A stretch of 42,230 bases of DNA from an uncultured Bacteroidales bacterium (GCA_937915765.1 CALGHE010000092.1:1-42230), one strand, 5' to 3'; shown: positions 6,964 to 16,479, counted from the stretch's first letter. Notes: generated from the sequence alone by a model not told the origin. A program made the numbers and translations.

Positions 6964-8715
6964 ATGAAAACTGACTTTTTAAAGAAATTTAGAGATTATT
7001 TCGGACAATTGGCATCAGACAAAAACACTCTGATTGTACTAGCCTTGTTCTTACTAACATTTGTCATAAAGAACGTGATGTTTTATTATGACATAGACTC
7101 AGAAGACAATCCTTACAAAATAAATGCGACAGCTATTGCTCTGTATTTTTTCATAGGTCTATTTATTGCAAGTTTGTCGCTATTTTGCAAAAACAAATAC
7201 GGACTCATACTCGTATCGTTACTGTACGACGCATGGCTTTTGTCCAATTTGTGGTACTTCCGCTGTTACAACGACCTGCTCACACACTGGAACCTGCAAT
7301 GTGTAGGAAACATGAATGGCATTTGGGACTCTGTCCTCATATACATAAACGGAGCAGACTTCTTTTACATTGCTATTTCTGTGGCATTCATATTGGCGTG
7401 CATCTTTTTGAAAGGCAAATCCAAACACACAGGCTTCGCCATCGCATTCGCAATAATGTCCGTTTTAATCTCCTTGCCATTAATAAACGCACAAGTAAAT
7501 GAACTAAAGAAATCTCCTTACATAGAAAAGGATTTGACTATCAATATATTTGATGAGAATTATAATATTCCGTTTTATAATTTTATGGCAAAGGGGAATC
7601 GGTTCTATGCAATCAAATTCACTCCATTATTGCACTTTATAAATCAGTTCGAAAATTGTTTTTCATCCTCATACAAAAATATTAAATTCGAGGACAGCGA
7701 ATTTGAAAAATATATTAATGGTTCACCTAATGCTGAACCTCGTTGTAACGTGCCTAATGTCATCATAATTCTTTTTGAAAGTTTAGAAGAATGGACAATC
7801 AACAAAAAAGTGGGAAATTTTGAAATAACTCCCAATTTAAATAGACTTGTCAAAACAGACAATGTTCTGTTTTCTGACAAAATGGCAGTTCAAGTGTATC
7901 ACGGGCACTCCTCTGATGCACAACTTTTGGTAAACACTGGGTTATGCCCTATTTTGGAAGGGGCTGTTGCAAATAGGTTTTTCATGAACGAATTCCCTAG
8001 TCTAGGGGAAGCGTCAAAGCTTCCAAACCGCAAAACTTTTATTCCGACAGACCACACTATGTGGAATCAAGACAAAATCACAAATGCATATGACTATAAC
8101 AACTTATTTGCAAGATTTTGCAGTGATAGGGAATTGTTTTTTCATGTCGATGAGTACATTGACTCTACTGTAAATGAAGGCTTTTTTGTTCAAATCGCTA
8201 CTATGGCTTCTCATGCCCCCTTCAAGCCTTTTTCGGACTCATCATCTTTAAATATTCCAAGCAACATGTTGCCAACTAAATTGGAGCTCTATATCAAAAG
8301 CGTAAATTATACCGATGCTGCATTAGCAAATATTGTTGACAAAGTTATGAATGACGAAAAGTATGCGAATACAATTGTTATTATCATGGGAGATCATGCC
8401 GTTTTTTCCAACAACGACAGAACTAACTTTCAAAAATTTTTCGACTTAGAAAACACAGAATTTAACATTGGAGTTGGATATGTTCCATTTATTTTGTACT
8501 CAAAATCATTAATAAAATCCTCAAAAAAATTAGGCTTATGCTATCAATCTGACGTATATCCTACGGCATTGTCCCTAATCAACGATGATTATTATTGGAA
8601 AGGTTTTGGGATCAACTTACTAAAAGACAGCATCCGTCCATATAATGTGGGAGAAATGACTGCAATATCAGACAAACTAATTAATGGAAACTTTTTTAAA
8701 CAAATAAACAAATGA
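6964..8715 (+). CDS. LtaS-type phosphoglycerol/phosphoethanolamine transferase-like sulfatase-fold membrane enzyme
   Basis: A 583-residue membrane enzyme. Residues 1-175 hold about five transmembrane segments; the rest is an extracytoplasmic alkaline phosphatase/sulfatase-fold domain. Visible catalytic elements are the metal-binding Glu in ILFESLEEW (E272), the nucleophile loop HGHSSDAQ (S316 where LtaS has Thr), MASHAPF (H417) and MGDHAVF (D477, H478). Known relatives transfer phosphoglycerol or phosphoethanolamine to glycans; Bacteroidota lack lipoteichoic acid, so a decoration of an envelope glycan or lipid is more likely. Base composition becomes more AT-rich from about 7500 onward. The ATG at 6964 is chosen because the promoter box overlaps the upstream TTG. 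It overlaps the next lipoprotein gene by ATGA. Confidence 0.8.
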   Translation: MKTDFLKKFRDYFGQLASDKNTLIVLALFLLTFVIKNVMFYYDIDSEDNPYKINATAIALYFFIGLFIASLSLFCKNKYGLILVSLLYDAWLLSNLWYFRCYNDLLTHWNLQCVGNMNGIWDSVLIYINGADFFYIAISVAFILACIFLKGKSKHTGFAIAFAIMSVLISLPLINAQVNELKKSPYIEKDLTINIFDENYNIPFYNFMAKGNRFYAIKFTPLLHFINQFENCFSSSYKNIKFEDSEFEKYINGSPNAEPRCNVPNVIIILFESLEEWTINKKVGNFEITPNLNRLVKTDNVLFSDKMAVQVYHGHSSDAQLLVNTGLCPILEGAVANRFFMNEFPSLGEASKLPNRKTFIPTDHTMWNQDKITNAYDYNNLFARFCSDRELFFHVDEYIDSTVNEGFFVQIATMASHAPFKPFSDSSSLNIPSNMLPTKLELYIKSVNYTDAALANIVDKVMNDEKYANTIVIIMGDHAVFSNNDRTNFQKFFDLENTEFNIGVGYVPFILYSKSLIKSSKKLGLCYQSDVYPTALSLINDDYYWKGFGINLLKDSIRPYNVGEMTAISDKLINGNFFKQINK

Positions 8716-9257
8716 ATAAATTACTTCTTTTTTTCGTAGCTGCTATATCTTTGACAGCGTGTTCCTCTTCTGACAAAAACACAGAAGAGAAAGTTCTGAC
8801 TCAATCACAGCAAACTGATTGCAACGGAGCTTATGTGAAAAAATATGATTTTACATCCGCTGACATCACAAACCACGTTTCATTAACAGGATTTGCAGGT
8901 GTTGAAGTTGGTAATGGCTCCTGGACCTGCGAAAACGAGGCCATCATTGATATGCCTTGGGAAACTGGATCTACGGCAACAATCTCAATGAACGTTACTC
9001 CTTTTGTCACAAACTCTCATAAAATTGACGTTGAAGTATACATTGAAGATGTTCTATATGAAATTTGGAAATTTGACAGTTATTTTTCCGAAACCAAAAA
9101 TATGTTTGTAAAACCATCAAATGTAACAGATGACGTTATATCTCTTAAGTTTTCAATTAAAACTCCTAAATCTCCTGCTGAATTAGGATTAAACTCTGAC
9201 GTTCGCAAACTAGGACTATTCTTTGAGAAAATAACCGTTTACGGATTCAAAGAATAA
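8712..9257 (+). CDS. Small lipoprotein of unknown function, coupled to the LtaS-like enzyme
   Basis: A 181-residue protein with a type II signal peptide: a hydrophobic stretch followed by lipobox LTAC (Cys17), then SSSD. The mature part is rich in beta-prone segments with Thr/Val alternation, suggesting a beta-sandwich, but I recognise no family. Its start overlaps the stop of the LtaS-like gene by four bases (ATGA), so translation is probably coupled and the two products may work together in the envelope. A strong terminator follows at 9281-9318. Function unknown. Confidence 0.75.
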   Translation: MNKLLLFFVAAISLTACSSSDKNTEEKVLTQSQQTDCNGAYVKKYDFTSADITNHVSLTGFAGVEVGNGSWTCENEAIIDMPWETGSTATISMNVTPFVTNSHKIDVEVYIEDVLYEIWKFDSYFSETKNMFVKPSNVTDDVISLKFSIKTPKSPAELGLNSDVRKLGLFFEKITVYGFKE

Positions 9258-9280
9258 GAAAGAAGCATCTCACAATATAA

Positions 9281-9322
9281 AATGCCCTAGAAGTACTTTA
9301 AGTTTCTTTTAGGGCATTTATA
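9281..9322. terminator. Bidirectional terminator between the lipoprotein and folE
   Basis: AATGCCCTA (9281-9289) pairs perfectly with TAGGGCATT (9310-9318). A-rich sequence precedes and T-rich sequence follows, giving U-tracts in both directions; it separates convergent genes. Confidence 0.8.
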
Positions 9323-9333
9323 TTTACGCCATA

Positions 9334-9945
9334 TCACCTTCCTATCAAATTCATAAACTCCTCCCTAGTCTTAGCCGTATTAAAAATGCCAGTAAAATCA
9401 GATGTTGTTGTTACCGAATGCATTTTCTCTACGCCTCTCATCTGCATACACATGTGCTGAGCCTCAATAACAACCATTACTCCAAGCGGATCTAATGTTT
9501 CTTGGATACAATCCTTTATCTGCGTTGTCAGGCGCTCCTGAATCTGCAACCGCCTTGACAGAATCTCCACTACGCGAGCTATCTTGCTCAACCCTGTTAT
9601 TTTCTTATTAGGTATGTAGGCCACATGAGCCTTGCCAAAAAAAGGCAAGATATGATGTTCGCAAAGAGAATAGAAATCAATATCCTTGACAATCACCATC
9701 TGCTTGTAATCCTCCTCAAAAATCGCAGATTTCAGCACATCTTTAGGGTCTATTTTATACCCGTACGTGAGAAACTGCATCGCCTTAGCCACTCGTTCCG
9801 GCGTTTTAAGCAGGCCTTCCCTCTCCACATCTTCTCCAAGTTCTGTCAGAATCTGACGATATAAAGGGGTTAAGGTCTCCGTTTTTTCTTTATCCGGATA
9901 CTTAGCCAAATCCCACGGCTTTATCTCTAAACTGTCCATCTGCAT
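9334..9945 (-). CDS. folE: GTP cyclohydrolase I
   Basis: Converts GTP to 7,8-dihydroneopterin triphosphate, the first step of folate/tetrahydropterin synthesis, in the cytoplasm as a zinc-dependent decamer. The 203-residue length fits type I enzymes. Zinc and catalytic residues are visible in SLCEHHILPFFG (Cys and His) and in QHMCMQMRGV (second Cys). The N-terminus has in-frame ATG codons at residues 1 and 3, so the start is uncertain by two residues. It follows the SPOR-domain gene by 12 bases and is probably co-transcribed with it. From memory a SPOR-folE pair is common in Bacteroidales, often with tpiA upstream; tpiA is not present here. Confidence 0.95.
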   Translation of the reverse strand: MQMDSLEIKPWDLAKYPDKEKTETLTPLYRQILTELGEDVEREGLLKTPERVAKAMQFLTYGYKIDPKDVLKSAIFEEDYKQMVIVKDIDFYSLCEHHILPFFGKAHVAYIPNKKITGLSKIARVVEILSRRLQIQERLTTQIKDCIQETLDPLGVMVVIEAQHMCMQMRGVEKMHSVTTTSDFTGIFNTAKTREEFMNLIGR

Positions 9946-9957
9946 TCGTTTTTTGAA

Positions 9958-10530
9958 TTACTTCTTTGCCTTCTTCAGCTCTTTTTCCAATTCCACATCT
10001 CGAACTTCATCATCTTTTATGACATAAATCTCCGATGCGAAATCAGGGAAATCAGTCTTCAAAGAAGAAGCAAGCACCAGAGCGTCCGCATAATTGCGAA
10101 AATCGCCCACTCGCAATCGCCAGAACGGAGACGCGAACGTCACATAAGAAGACAGTTCCTTATATTTCTCTTTTACAAGTTTCTCCCTCTCAAAAGCCTC
10201 CGACTTAGACAATTTCTGCTTATTTCCCATATAAATCTGAACTCTGAAACCTGAAATAACTACATTTCCCTGAGCGTCAGTATCATTATTTTTTTTCTCT
10301 AGAAGCACTTTCATATTCGGATGCTGACTTATAGCAACAGAACCTTGTCCGGCTTCTTTTTTGCTTAAAGTTTCAAATATATCCTGATTCACAAATTTTG
10401 GCGCATTGGTTGCCGTATTTTTGGCTGTTTTCACATTTTTTGTCTGCGCGCGCACAGGAGCTATCACGGCAAGCCCACCCACAGACAGCAACAACCCAAA
10501 CACTATTTTAGAAAACACTTTCATATTCAT
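9958..10530 (-). CDS. SPOR-domain protein with signal peptide
   Basis: A 190-residue exported protein. An N-terminal signal peptide (hydrophobic 6-24, ending PVRAQ) is followed by a low-complexity Lys/Asn/Thr linker and a C-terminal SPOR domain from about residue 95 (GFRVQIYMG at the start, WRLRVGDFRNYADAL near the end). SPOR domains bind denuded peptidoglycan glycan strands, often at division sites, so a periplasmic cell-wall role is likely. It is first in a two-gene unit with folE, driven by the TATATTTG box at 10557-10564. Confidence 0.85.
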   Translation of the reverse strand: MNMKVFSKIVFGLLLSVGGLAVIAPVRAQTKNVKTAKNTATNAPKFVNQDIFETLSKKEAGQGSVAISQHPNMKVLLEKKNNDTDAQGNVVISGFRVQIYMGNKQKLSKSEAFEREKLVKEKYKELSSYVTFASPFWRLRVGDFRNYADALVLASSLKTDFPDFASEIYVIKDDEVRDVELEKELKKAKK

Positions 10531-10556
10531 ATTAATTTATGTCGAACAAAATTAAG

Positions 10557-10564
10557 CAAATATA
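10557..10564 (-). promoter_or_regulatory. -7 promoter box for SPOR-folE
   Basis: The minus strand reads TATATTTG, a full TAnnTTTG match, 27 bases before the SPOR gene start. The -33 element is not clear. Confidence 0.55.
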
Positions 10565-10605
10565 AGCAACAATATCAAATATTTGAAAAAAGCAAATGAA
10601 AATTT

Positions 10606-12237
10606 CTATTCCTTCTTTCTAAAAAGAACTTCCAACACAAACATCATCGTTTTTTGCGTTGGGTTTAAAATAATATTTTGAATAACAAAACTTGACAATA
10701 AACTAACTACTAACGTAGCTAACAACATCAACACAAAATAAACAATATAAGGGAAAGTACAATCCTCATACGGGAACTCTTTTGTTAAATTCGTCAAAAC
10801 AAGCCAATGAATCAAATAAATTTGAAAAGAATATTTCCCTATAAATATCCAAACTCCATCTATTCTAACTGTACAGAAAGAATAAACATCTCTCAGTAAA
10901 ACATAAAGCATGCAACTAAAGAATGTATACGTAACTGCAATGTCATGAATGCCTAAACTATACATTGAATATTGCTTTTGCAAAATAATCAAGATTGCAG
11001 ATACAATACCTAAGCTCAAAACCACTTTTTTCTGTTTTTTTGTAGAAGAAAGCCTGTCAATACACCCTCCTATATAGAAATAAATACTCCATTCGGCCAA
11101 AGGGCACGTCCATTTTGAATACAATTCAAAATAGGGCAAATAAGCAGACAATGCATTAAAAAACAACACTATACCAATAAAAATAATCAAACCTAAATCT
11201 GACGTTTTCTCAAATATCTTTGACATGAACGGAGATATAAGTATATTCCCAACCAAAACATATAAAAACCAAAAGTGTATACCTTGAAAATCAGCCAAAA
11301 TATTTAACAAATATTTATACCCAATATTACCAAAAGAAGACTCGCTATCCCATAGTTGATAAATGGTTTGTATAAACATATACAAAAGCATCGGCAAGAA
11401 AAGATACACTATTTTTTTCACATAGAAAGTTAAATATTCATCATTGCTGTTAATAGTTGTATTTAGTGCAAATTTACCTGCTAAAAAGAAAAACAGTGGA
11501 TTACAACAAGAAAAAAATAAAGATAGAACATCATATGACAACGATTTTGCAGACGAGTCATAAGTGAATCCTAACACATGGCAACAAATAACCAAAATGG
11601 CCGCTGTTGTTCGCACGAACTCATATTTTACATTTCTATTTTTTCTTTTCAGTAATACAGATTCCTTCTTCGTTTCTTTTCCCTTAAAAATAAAAAAATA
11701 TAAAGAAACAACCAGAAAAAACACAAAAGACAAAACGACCAAAAATTTATTCAAAACACTATAAGGTTCTTCCGATTTAACACTTATTGCTGAAAAAGAC
11801 ACGAAAGAATCCAATCCATTTATAGAAATAGACAATCTTTCTCCCTCTTCTGTCAATGATAGTATGTCATTCTGAAAGGAAATGTCACTCAAACGCAATC
11901 TTTTCTTTTCCAACCCACTAACAGACAAATCTGAGATAACAATACTTTCTGCCGTATTATTAAAATCTATTCTAATCGAATAAACATAAGACTCTGGTAT
12001 ACTAAACAAAACCGTATTTGACACATTAGGCACCAACAAGTTTGAACGTACTACTTTTGCCTCTGAAAAGCCTTCCTCTGCATTAGTTGTATAATAACAA
12101 TCTATCGTCATATCAGTTGGTACTTCTACCTTAAACTCCACTTTTATCGGAGGGTAAACAGTCTCTCTAAAAAGACGACTAAAACACAACGTCAATATCG
12201 TTGCCGTTACAATAGAGGCTACAAAAATCTTTTTCAT
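10606..12237 (-). CDS. Acyltransferase-3 family membrane protein with an N-terminal extracytoplasmic domain
   Basis: A 543-residue integral membrane protein of the OafA/YrhL-type acyltransferase 3 family, which O-acetylates or otherwise acylates surface sugars. The start chosen (MKKIFVASIVTATILTLC) gives a signal anchor. Residues about 25-155 form a non-membrane, beta-rich segment, then a transmembrane helix, then the multi-spanning acyltransferase domain from about 200. The family His is visible in ILVICCHVLGF, followed by NPLFFFLAGKFAL. The front domain is unusual for this family. The gene lies at the downstream end of the AT-rich glycan locus, separated from the flippase by a decayed IS. 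Substrate unknown. Confidence 0.8.
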   Translation of the reverse strand: MKKIFVASIVTATILTLCFSRLFRETVYPPIKVEFKVEVPTDMTIDCYYTTNAEEGFSEAKVVRSNLLVPNVSNTVLFSIPESYVYSIRIDFNNTAESIVISDLSVSGLEKKRLRLSDISFQNDILSLTEEGERLSISINGLDSFVSFSAISVKSEEPYSVLNKFLVVLSFVFFLVVSLYFFIFKGKETKKESVLLKRKNRNVKYEFVRTTAAILVICCHVLGFTYDSSAKSLSYDVLSLFFSCCNPLFFFLAGKFALNTTINSNDEYLTFYVKKIVYLFLPMLLYMFIQTIYQLWDSESSFGNIGYKYLLNILADFQGIHFWFLYVLVGNILISPFMSKIFEKTSDLGLIIFIGIVLFFNALSAYLPYFELYSKWTCPLAEWSIYFYIGGCIDRLSSTKKQKKVVLSLGIVSAILIILQKQYSMYSLGIHDIAVTYTFFSCMLYVLLRDVYSFCTVRIDGVWIFIGKYSFQIYLIHWLVLTNLTKEFPYEDCTFPYIVYFVLMLLATLVVSLLSSFVIQNIILNPTQKTMMFVLEVLFRKKE

Positions 12238-12297
12238 TTTACAACATTTTTTTATTGAAAATATCGGATGCAAATTCCACAATCCAATACCAGGCCA

Positions 12298-12305
12298 CAA
12301 ATTTA
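12298..12305 (-). promoter_or_regulatory. -7 promoter box for the acyltransferase
   Basis: TAAATTTG on the minus strand matches TAnnTTTG, about 60 bases before the ATG at 12237. Just upstream (12318-12336) a perfect 8-base-pair stem GCAACTTC/GAAGTTGC with a three-base loop overlaps where a -33 box would lie. Confidence 0.45.
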
Positions 12306-12443
12306 ATATTTTTACAAGCAACTTCCATGAAGTTGCAAGTTGAATTTACATATTTTTTAGTTTACTCTATGTTTTTTTTAAAAAAAAATTGCAAAAAGAA
12401 CTAACTATCACTCAAAGAACTACTATCTTTTATCAACTAGCAA

Positions 12444-13432
12444 GAGCGAAACTATAAAAAATGTTTAAAGAACTCTTCTTTAGGAGCGGAAAAATTCAAT
12501 TTTTCTCTCGGTCTTAAATTGTACTGTAAAAAACGAAGTGCAAGCCTGTTTAAAAAATTTTTTTAATATTTTGTTAAACATTAGAAAACAGAAGGCTATT
12601 TGAATCATGGCTACTGCTGTTTCCGCATGAAACTCATAGCCAATAGTCAACCTTCTAAAGTTTTCCAACCAAGCGAAGGACCTTTCTACAATCCGCCTTT
12701 GGGGGTACCTCTTTGAATTTCGATGGGCGCTCGTCAGGACGAAACTCCACCTCCAACTCGCACCCCAAAGTGGCTTTTAGCATATTGGACAAAAGCTTGC
12801 CTCTGTAACCGCCATCGGCGATGATTTTAGCAAGTCGAGGAAACTTAAACCTCATATCTTCAAATACTTGCAAAGCTCCGACGCTGCCGTGAATGTTGGC
12901 CTCGTGGACTACAATAGCAAGCAGAATGCCTAATGTGTCAACGACCAAATGCTGTTTCCGACCTTTTATTTTCTTGTTGCCGTCAATGCCTCTGCATCTG
13001 TCAACGTGGTGTGACGTTTTAACGCTTCTGGAATCAATCAGACCCAAACTAAGACATTTTGCACGTCCTAACATGACGCGCAACCAGATGTGCAATTTGA
13101 AAAACAGCTCATCAAAAACGCCTTCGTTCTTCCATTTCGAGAAATAGTAGTAAACGAGGCTGTAAGGAGGAAATCCTGGGGAAGCCTCCTCCACTGACAA
13201 CCTGTTTTCAAGAGGTGACAAATTGCGTTTACTACGTTTCCGAGAGGGCATTTGCGCTTTCGCACTTGCACATCTAAAATTTTTTCTATACCTACCACTG
13301 ATTATCAGTGAGATTTGTTGGATAACGATTCATTCCTTTATTGTTTTGCACCCTTAAAGTTACGGAAAATATCCACTTATCAAACTGATAATCAATATAA
13401 AGTGTGACTCCGAGAGGTTTTTTAGTCCACTC
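12444..13432 (-). mobile_element. Decayed IS5-family insertion sequence
   Basis: The transposase remnant at 12480-13333 is flanked by imperfect candidate terminal repeats: GAGCGAAACTATAAAAAA starting 12444, and on the other strand GAGTGGACTAAAAAACC starting 13432. They match only with gaps, so the exact ends are tentative, and I find no convincing target duplication. The right end coincides with the stop codon of the flippase gene, suggesting the insertion defined that gene's end. Confidence 0.4.
12480..13333 (-). pseudogene. IS5-family DDE transposase, broken by three frameshifts
   Basis: Read across three frames, the minus strand encodes a recognisable IS5-type transposase: it begins MNRYPTNLTDNQW, continues IEKILDVQVRKRK and LLKTGCQWRRLP, then PYSLVYYYFSKWKNEG, LGLIDSRSVKTS (first catalytic Asp), GIDGNKKIKGRKQHLVVDT, IIADGGYRGKL (second Asp) and RIVERSFAWLENFRRL (catalytic Glu). 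Frame is lost by an apparent one-base deletion after DNQW (near 13294), another within QDFPP (near 13168), and a one-base gain in a C5 run (near 12706). The element should be inactive. Alternative: assembly or sequencing indels, but all neighbouring genes are intact. Confidence 0.85.
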
Positions 13433-14714
13433 AAATTTGTTTTGGATTAAATTTAAACAACTTCTTATAAAATAACAATATAGTTCCAACCACACATATC
13501 TCCAATAATTCCGCAATAATGAAACTATATGCAGCTCCATATACACCATATCTCGGAAGAGAGAAATAAGTTATACAGACACATACTGTCGACACAAATA
13601 TACCTACATAAGGTGCATGTTTCTGTAACTGCATCCCATATAAACCCTGAACTGTAAGAAAACTAGCAACCATTACAAGAAATGGTAAAATAGAAAATAA
13701 TCGCAACAAAGGTTTTGCCTCCCCAAAATTCCCTTTCAATAAAAAATCAACAATAAAATCCGATGCCAAAAATACAAATCCACTCAAAATCAAAGATAAA
13801 AGACCAACGACAATAAAACATTTTTTGAAAAAAATCCAGCCCAATTCCCTTGACTCATTAAATTTACGACTAATCATTGGAAACAAAGCTACACTGACAG
13901 GCATATTTGTAACCATTAATATTGCCGAAATTATACGATGTGCCCCTGAATAAACTCCTGTATCATAATCTGTTAAGAATGTTCCAATCAACGTTATTCC
14001 TGACGTTGCGTAAAAAGCCACAAATAAATTGTTAACAAATATAGGAAATCCCTTTTTTAATATTTTCTTTTCAAAGTCTTTTTGCTGGGCAATGTAACCT
14101 AGTTCATATTTTTTTATAACATAAAAGAAGGAAAAAAAACCCACAACTACATAACTTAGGGACAATATCAAAATATAATACCTATAATCCGCAGGTTCAT
14201 TAATAATCAATACAATGAGAACTGCGCCTAACAATTTAATCACAAAATTAAACATTGCCATACTAAACATTTTTTCCATTCCTTGAAAAAACCAGGTTGG
14301 AAAAAGCACAAAACCAATATTAATCAGAGATGCATAAAAGAACAGCAATCCATCTTCTTGTATTTTATCATAGAAAAAACTACTTACAAACAATAAAGCA
14401 AAAGAAATCAACAAGAGTATTGCTTTTTGTCGGATAACAGACCAAAATATCTGTCTTAACTTTATTTTATCATCTTTATTAATTGCCACATCTTGAGTTG
14501 CAGAATATTCAAATCCGAAATTCACAAGAATAGTCAAATAAGATATGACATTCTGCGCAAATACAGCCTTACCAAACACATCTACATCCAAAGCCTTTGT
14601 TACAAAAGGTATAATAAGAACGGGAATCAAACAATTCGCGGCTTGGACTATTCCAAGCGACATCATATTTGATAATAACACAGACTGCCCTTTTATTTTA
14701 TCAAAAAGTTCCAT
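13431..14714 (-). CDS. Wzx-type polysaccharide flippase (MOP superfamily)
   Basis: A 427-residue protein with about 12 hydrophobic segments and the Wzx-like stretch LFPTWFFQGMEKM near residues 135-150, plus an N-terminal VTKALDVDVFGKAVFAQ segment typical of O-antigen/capsule flippases. It should move lipid-linked repeat units across the inner membrane. The start lies one base after the stop of the upstream ligase-like gene, so the pair is tightly coupled. The stop codon coincides with the putative IS end at 13432, so the C-terminus may have been redefined by the insertion, although the length is still within the family range. Base composition is AT-rich like the rest of the locus. Confidence 0.85.
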   Translation of the reverse strand: MELFDKIKGQSVLLSNMMSLGIVQAANCLIPVLIIPFVTKALDVDVFGKAVFAQNVISYLTILVNFGFEYSATQDVAINKDDKIKLRQIFWSVIRQKAILLLISFALLFVSSFFYDKIQEDGLLFFYASLINIGFVLFPTWFFQGMEKMFSMAMFNFVIKLLGAVLIVLIINEPADYRYYILILSLSYVVVGFFSFFYVIKKYELGYIAQQKDFEKKILKKGFPIFVNNLFVAFYATSGITLIGTFLTDYDTGVYSGAHRIISAILMVTNMPVSVALFPMISRKFNESRELGWIFFKKCFIVVGLLSLILSGFVFLASDFIVDFLLKGNFGEAKPLLRLFSILPFLVMVASFLTVQGLYGMQLQKHAPYVGIFVSTVCVCITYFSLPRYGVYGAAYSFIIAELLEICVVGTILLFYKKLFKFNPKQI

Positions 14715-14715
14715 T

Positions 14716-16479
14716 CTATTCCTCTGTAAATTTAGGATTCACAAATATAGCACAACCCTGAATCTTATCCAAAAAAAAGCAACTATCTACTTTTGTATAC
14801 AGAAACACAATTTGATTTCCTACTGGCAATTCAATCTCTAAATTCTGCCATTTTCCTTTATCCTCCATATTATAATAACACGATGCCAATTTCAACGCAG
14901 AATCTCTTCGATTGCTAGGTTCTGTACTAACTCTAACCCACTCACCATTAAAATCACTCGAAACAAAACAATCTACCGAAAATTTCCTTTGCTTATCTTT
15001 ATCTGTTGTCCTATAATACGCTGCCATTTCATAAAAGTAAGAAGCCCCATCATGAAAAAACTTGCGTTTCTGATTACGGTCTACAATTTCAGTTACTGTT
15101 GCATCTTTGCAATCTACCGGCAAACGTTTTATTGCACTATTTTTCTCTTCCGCCCTATTTAAAACATAATAGGGAGTCTCATTTGATCTATAATCAAAAA
15201 AACATAAAATATAAATCGCTACCGCTACTATCGTAAATACAACATAAACATACCCAACCGCATTATTACTTACGGTCGTATTTTTATCTTTATCTTTTAT
15301 ACAATGCAGGTCTAACAATAACAAAGCAAAACCAAGCGATAAAGCCCCATGATAACGACCAATAGCCTCTTCCACCATAAACACTAATGAAAACAAAATC
15401 ATAGACATGATCGCAAAAAATCTTTTATCTCTATTCCTTTCTGAGGGTATTGCTAAAGACAACAAAAGGAATAAGCACAAAGCTAATCCTGGCAATCCTG
15501 CATCCAACCAAGATCCTATATATTGGTTATGAATACCATATTGATAAAAATAGCACAACTCATGCCCATCCTTTTTATACTGTTCAACCAATTCATCACT
15601 CCAGTTAGCGCATCCAAATCCTACAACTGGATGCTCAGCCACAAGTTTTTTTGCACTATCCCATATCATCAAACGAGGATCATCAAATTTATTCTCCCTC
15701 AATTCGTCCATCGTATGCGAAAAACGCGATGGGATAATAAAAAAAAGAGCCATAACACCTAACCCTACAGCAAAAATAGACAAGCTAGCTTTAATGCTAT
15801 TTTTGAATAACAGCAGGACAAATAATAATATATTAAGTATAATAACAAGAGTTATTATTCGAGAATTATTTATTACAACAAAAAAGAATGACAGCAATAT
15901 AAAACACACATACAAAGCCCGTTCTCCCCTTCCAATTAAACCTTTTCTGTAAAGATGAATGATTCCAAATAAAGCCAACGCTATATTGACTCCAAAGTAC
16001 GTCCTGTGGGTGAAAAACGAAAATATATAAGTCTGCTCCTCTATTAAACTTCTGTGCATCGATACATTTCCAACAACAAAGTATTGCCACCCAAAGAACA
16101 AGAACATAAAAATCATCGAAAAAAACGAGCCTAAAATAAAGACCCTTAACACATTCTCAAACCGAATTTCTCCAAACCCAAATAGAGAACACAAAGGTAA
16201 AATTAAGAATGGCAGCGAATTAACAAACACCTGATCTAACACTAGAAACGAATCCTCTGAATAGACCATTGTAAACAACATCAAGGCTGTATAAGCTACT
16301 GCTACAACGGATGCCAACTTGCCTTTTAAAGAAATAACGACATCTCCATTTCTCACATTAAACTTATATACAACAAAAGCTATCAGCCACAATAGCAACG
16401 CCAAACTTGACACTTTCTGAGGAAACGCAATTGAAAAAGAAAGTATATAAGTTGCACCTCTATATATTTTATCCACCAC
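14716..16479 (-). CDS. O-antigen ligase/polymerase (WaaL/Wzy-C) family protein with a C-terminal extracytoplasmic domain
   Basis: A 587-residue protein. Residues 1-440 carry about a dozen transmembrane segments with the O-antigen ligase signature: a large periplasmic loop containing HPVVGFGCANW and then YGIHNQYIGSWLDAGLPG (conserved His and Gly). This family either joins O-antigen to lipid A core or polymerises or attaches glycans to proteins. After the last helix (about 425-445), residues 450-587 form a soluble beta-rich domain with alternating aromatic and polar residues, possibly a carbohydrate-binding sandwich. It is flanked by GT4 upstream (17 bases) and the flippase downstream (1 base), consistent with one operon. 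Ligase versus polymerase cannot be decided from sequence. Confidence 0.8.
   Translation of the reverse strand: MVDKIYRGATYILSFSIAFPQKVSSLALLLWLIAFVVYKFNVRNGDVVISLKGKLASVVAVAYTALMLFTMVYSEDSFLVLDQVFVNSLPFLILPLCSLFGFGEIRFENVLRVFILGSFFSMIFMFLFFGWQYFVVGNVSMHRSLIEEQTYIFSFFTHRTYFGVNIALALFGIIHLYRKGLIGRGERALYVCFILLSFFFVVINNSRIITLVIILNILLFVLLLFKNSIKASLSIFAVGLGVMALFFIIPSRFSHTMDELRENKFDDPRLMIWDSAKKLVAEHPVVGFGCANWSDELVEQYKKDGHELCYFYQYGIHNQYIGSWLDAGLPGLALCLFLLLSLAIPSERNRDKRFFAIMSMILFSLVFMVEEAIGRYHGALSLGFALLLLDLHCIKDKDKNTTVSNNAVGYVYVVFTIVAVAIYILCFFDYRSNETPYYVLNRAEEKNSAIKRLPVDCKDATVTEIVDRNQKRKFFHDGASYFYEMAAYYRTTDKDKQRKFSVDCFVSSDFNGEWVRVSTEPSNRRDSALKLASCYYNMEDKGKWQNLEIELPVGNQIVFLYTKVDSCFFLDKIQGCAIFVNPKFTEE

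Noticed and set aside
12655..13298. Programmed frameshift in the IS transposase
   Set aside because: Three separate shifts are needed, including an in-frame stop after DNQW; this is decay rather than the single programmed shift seen in some IS families.
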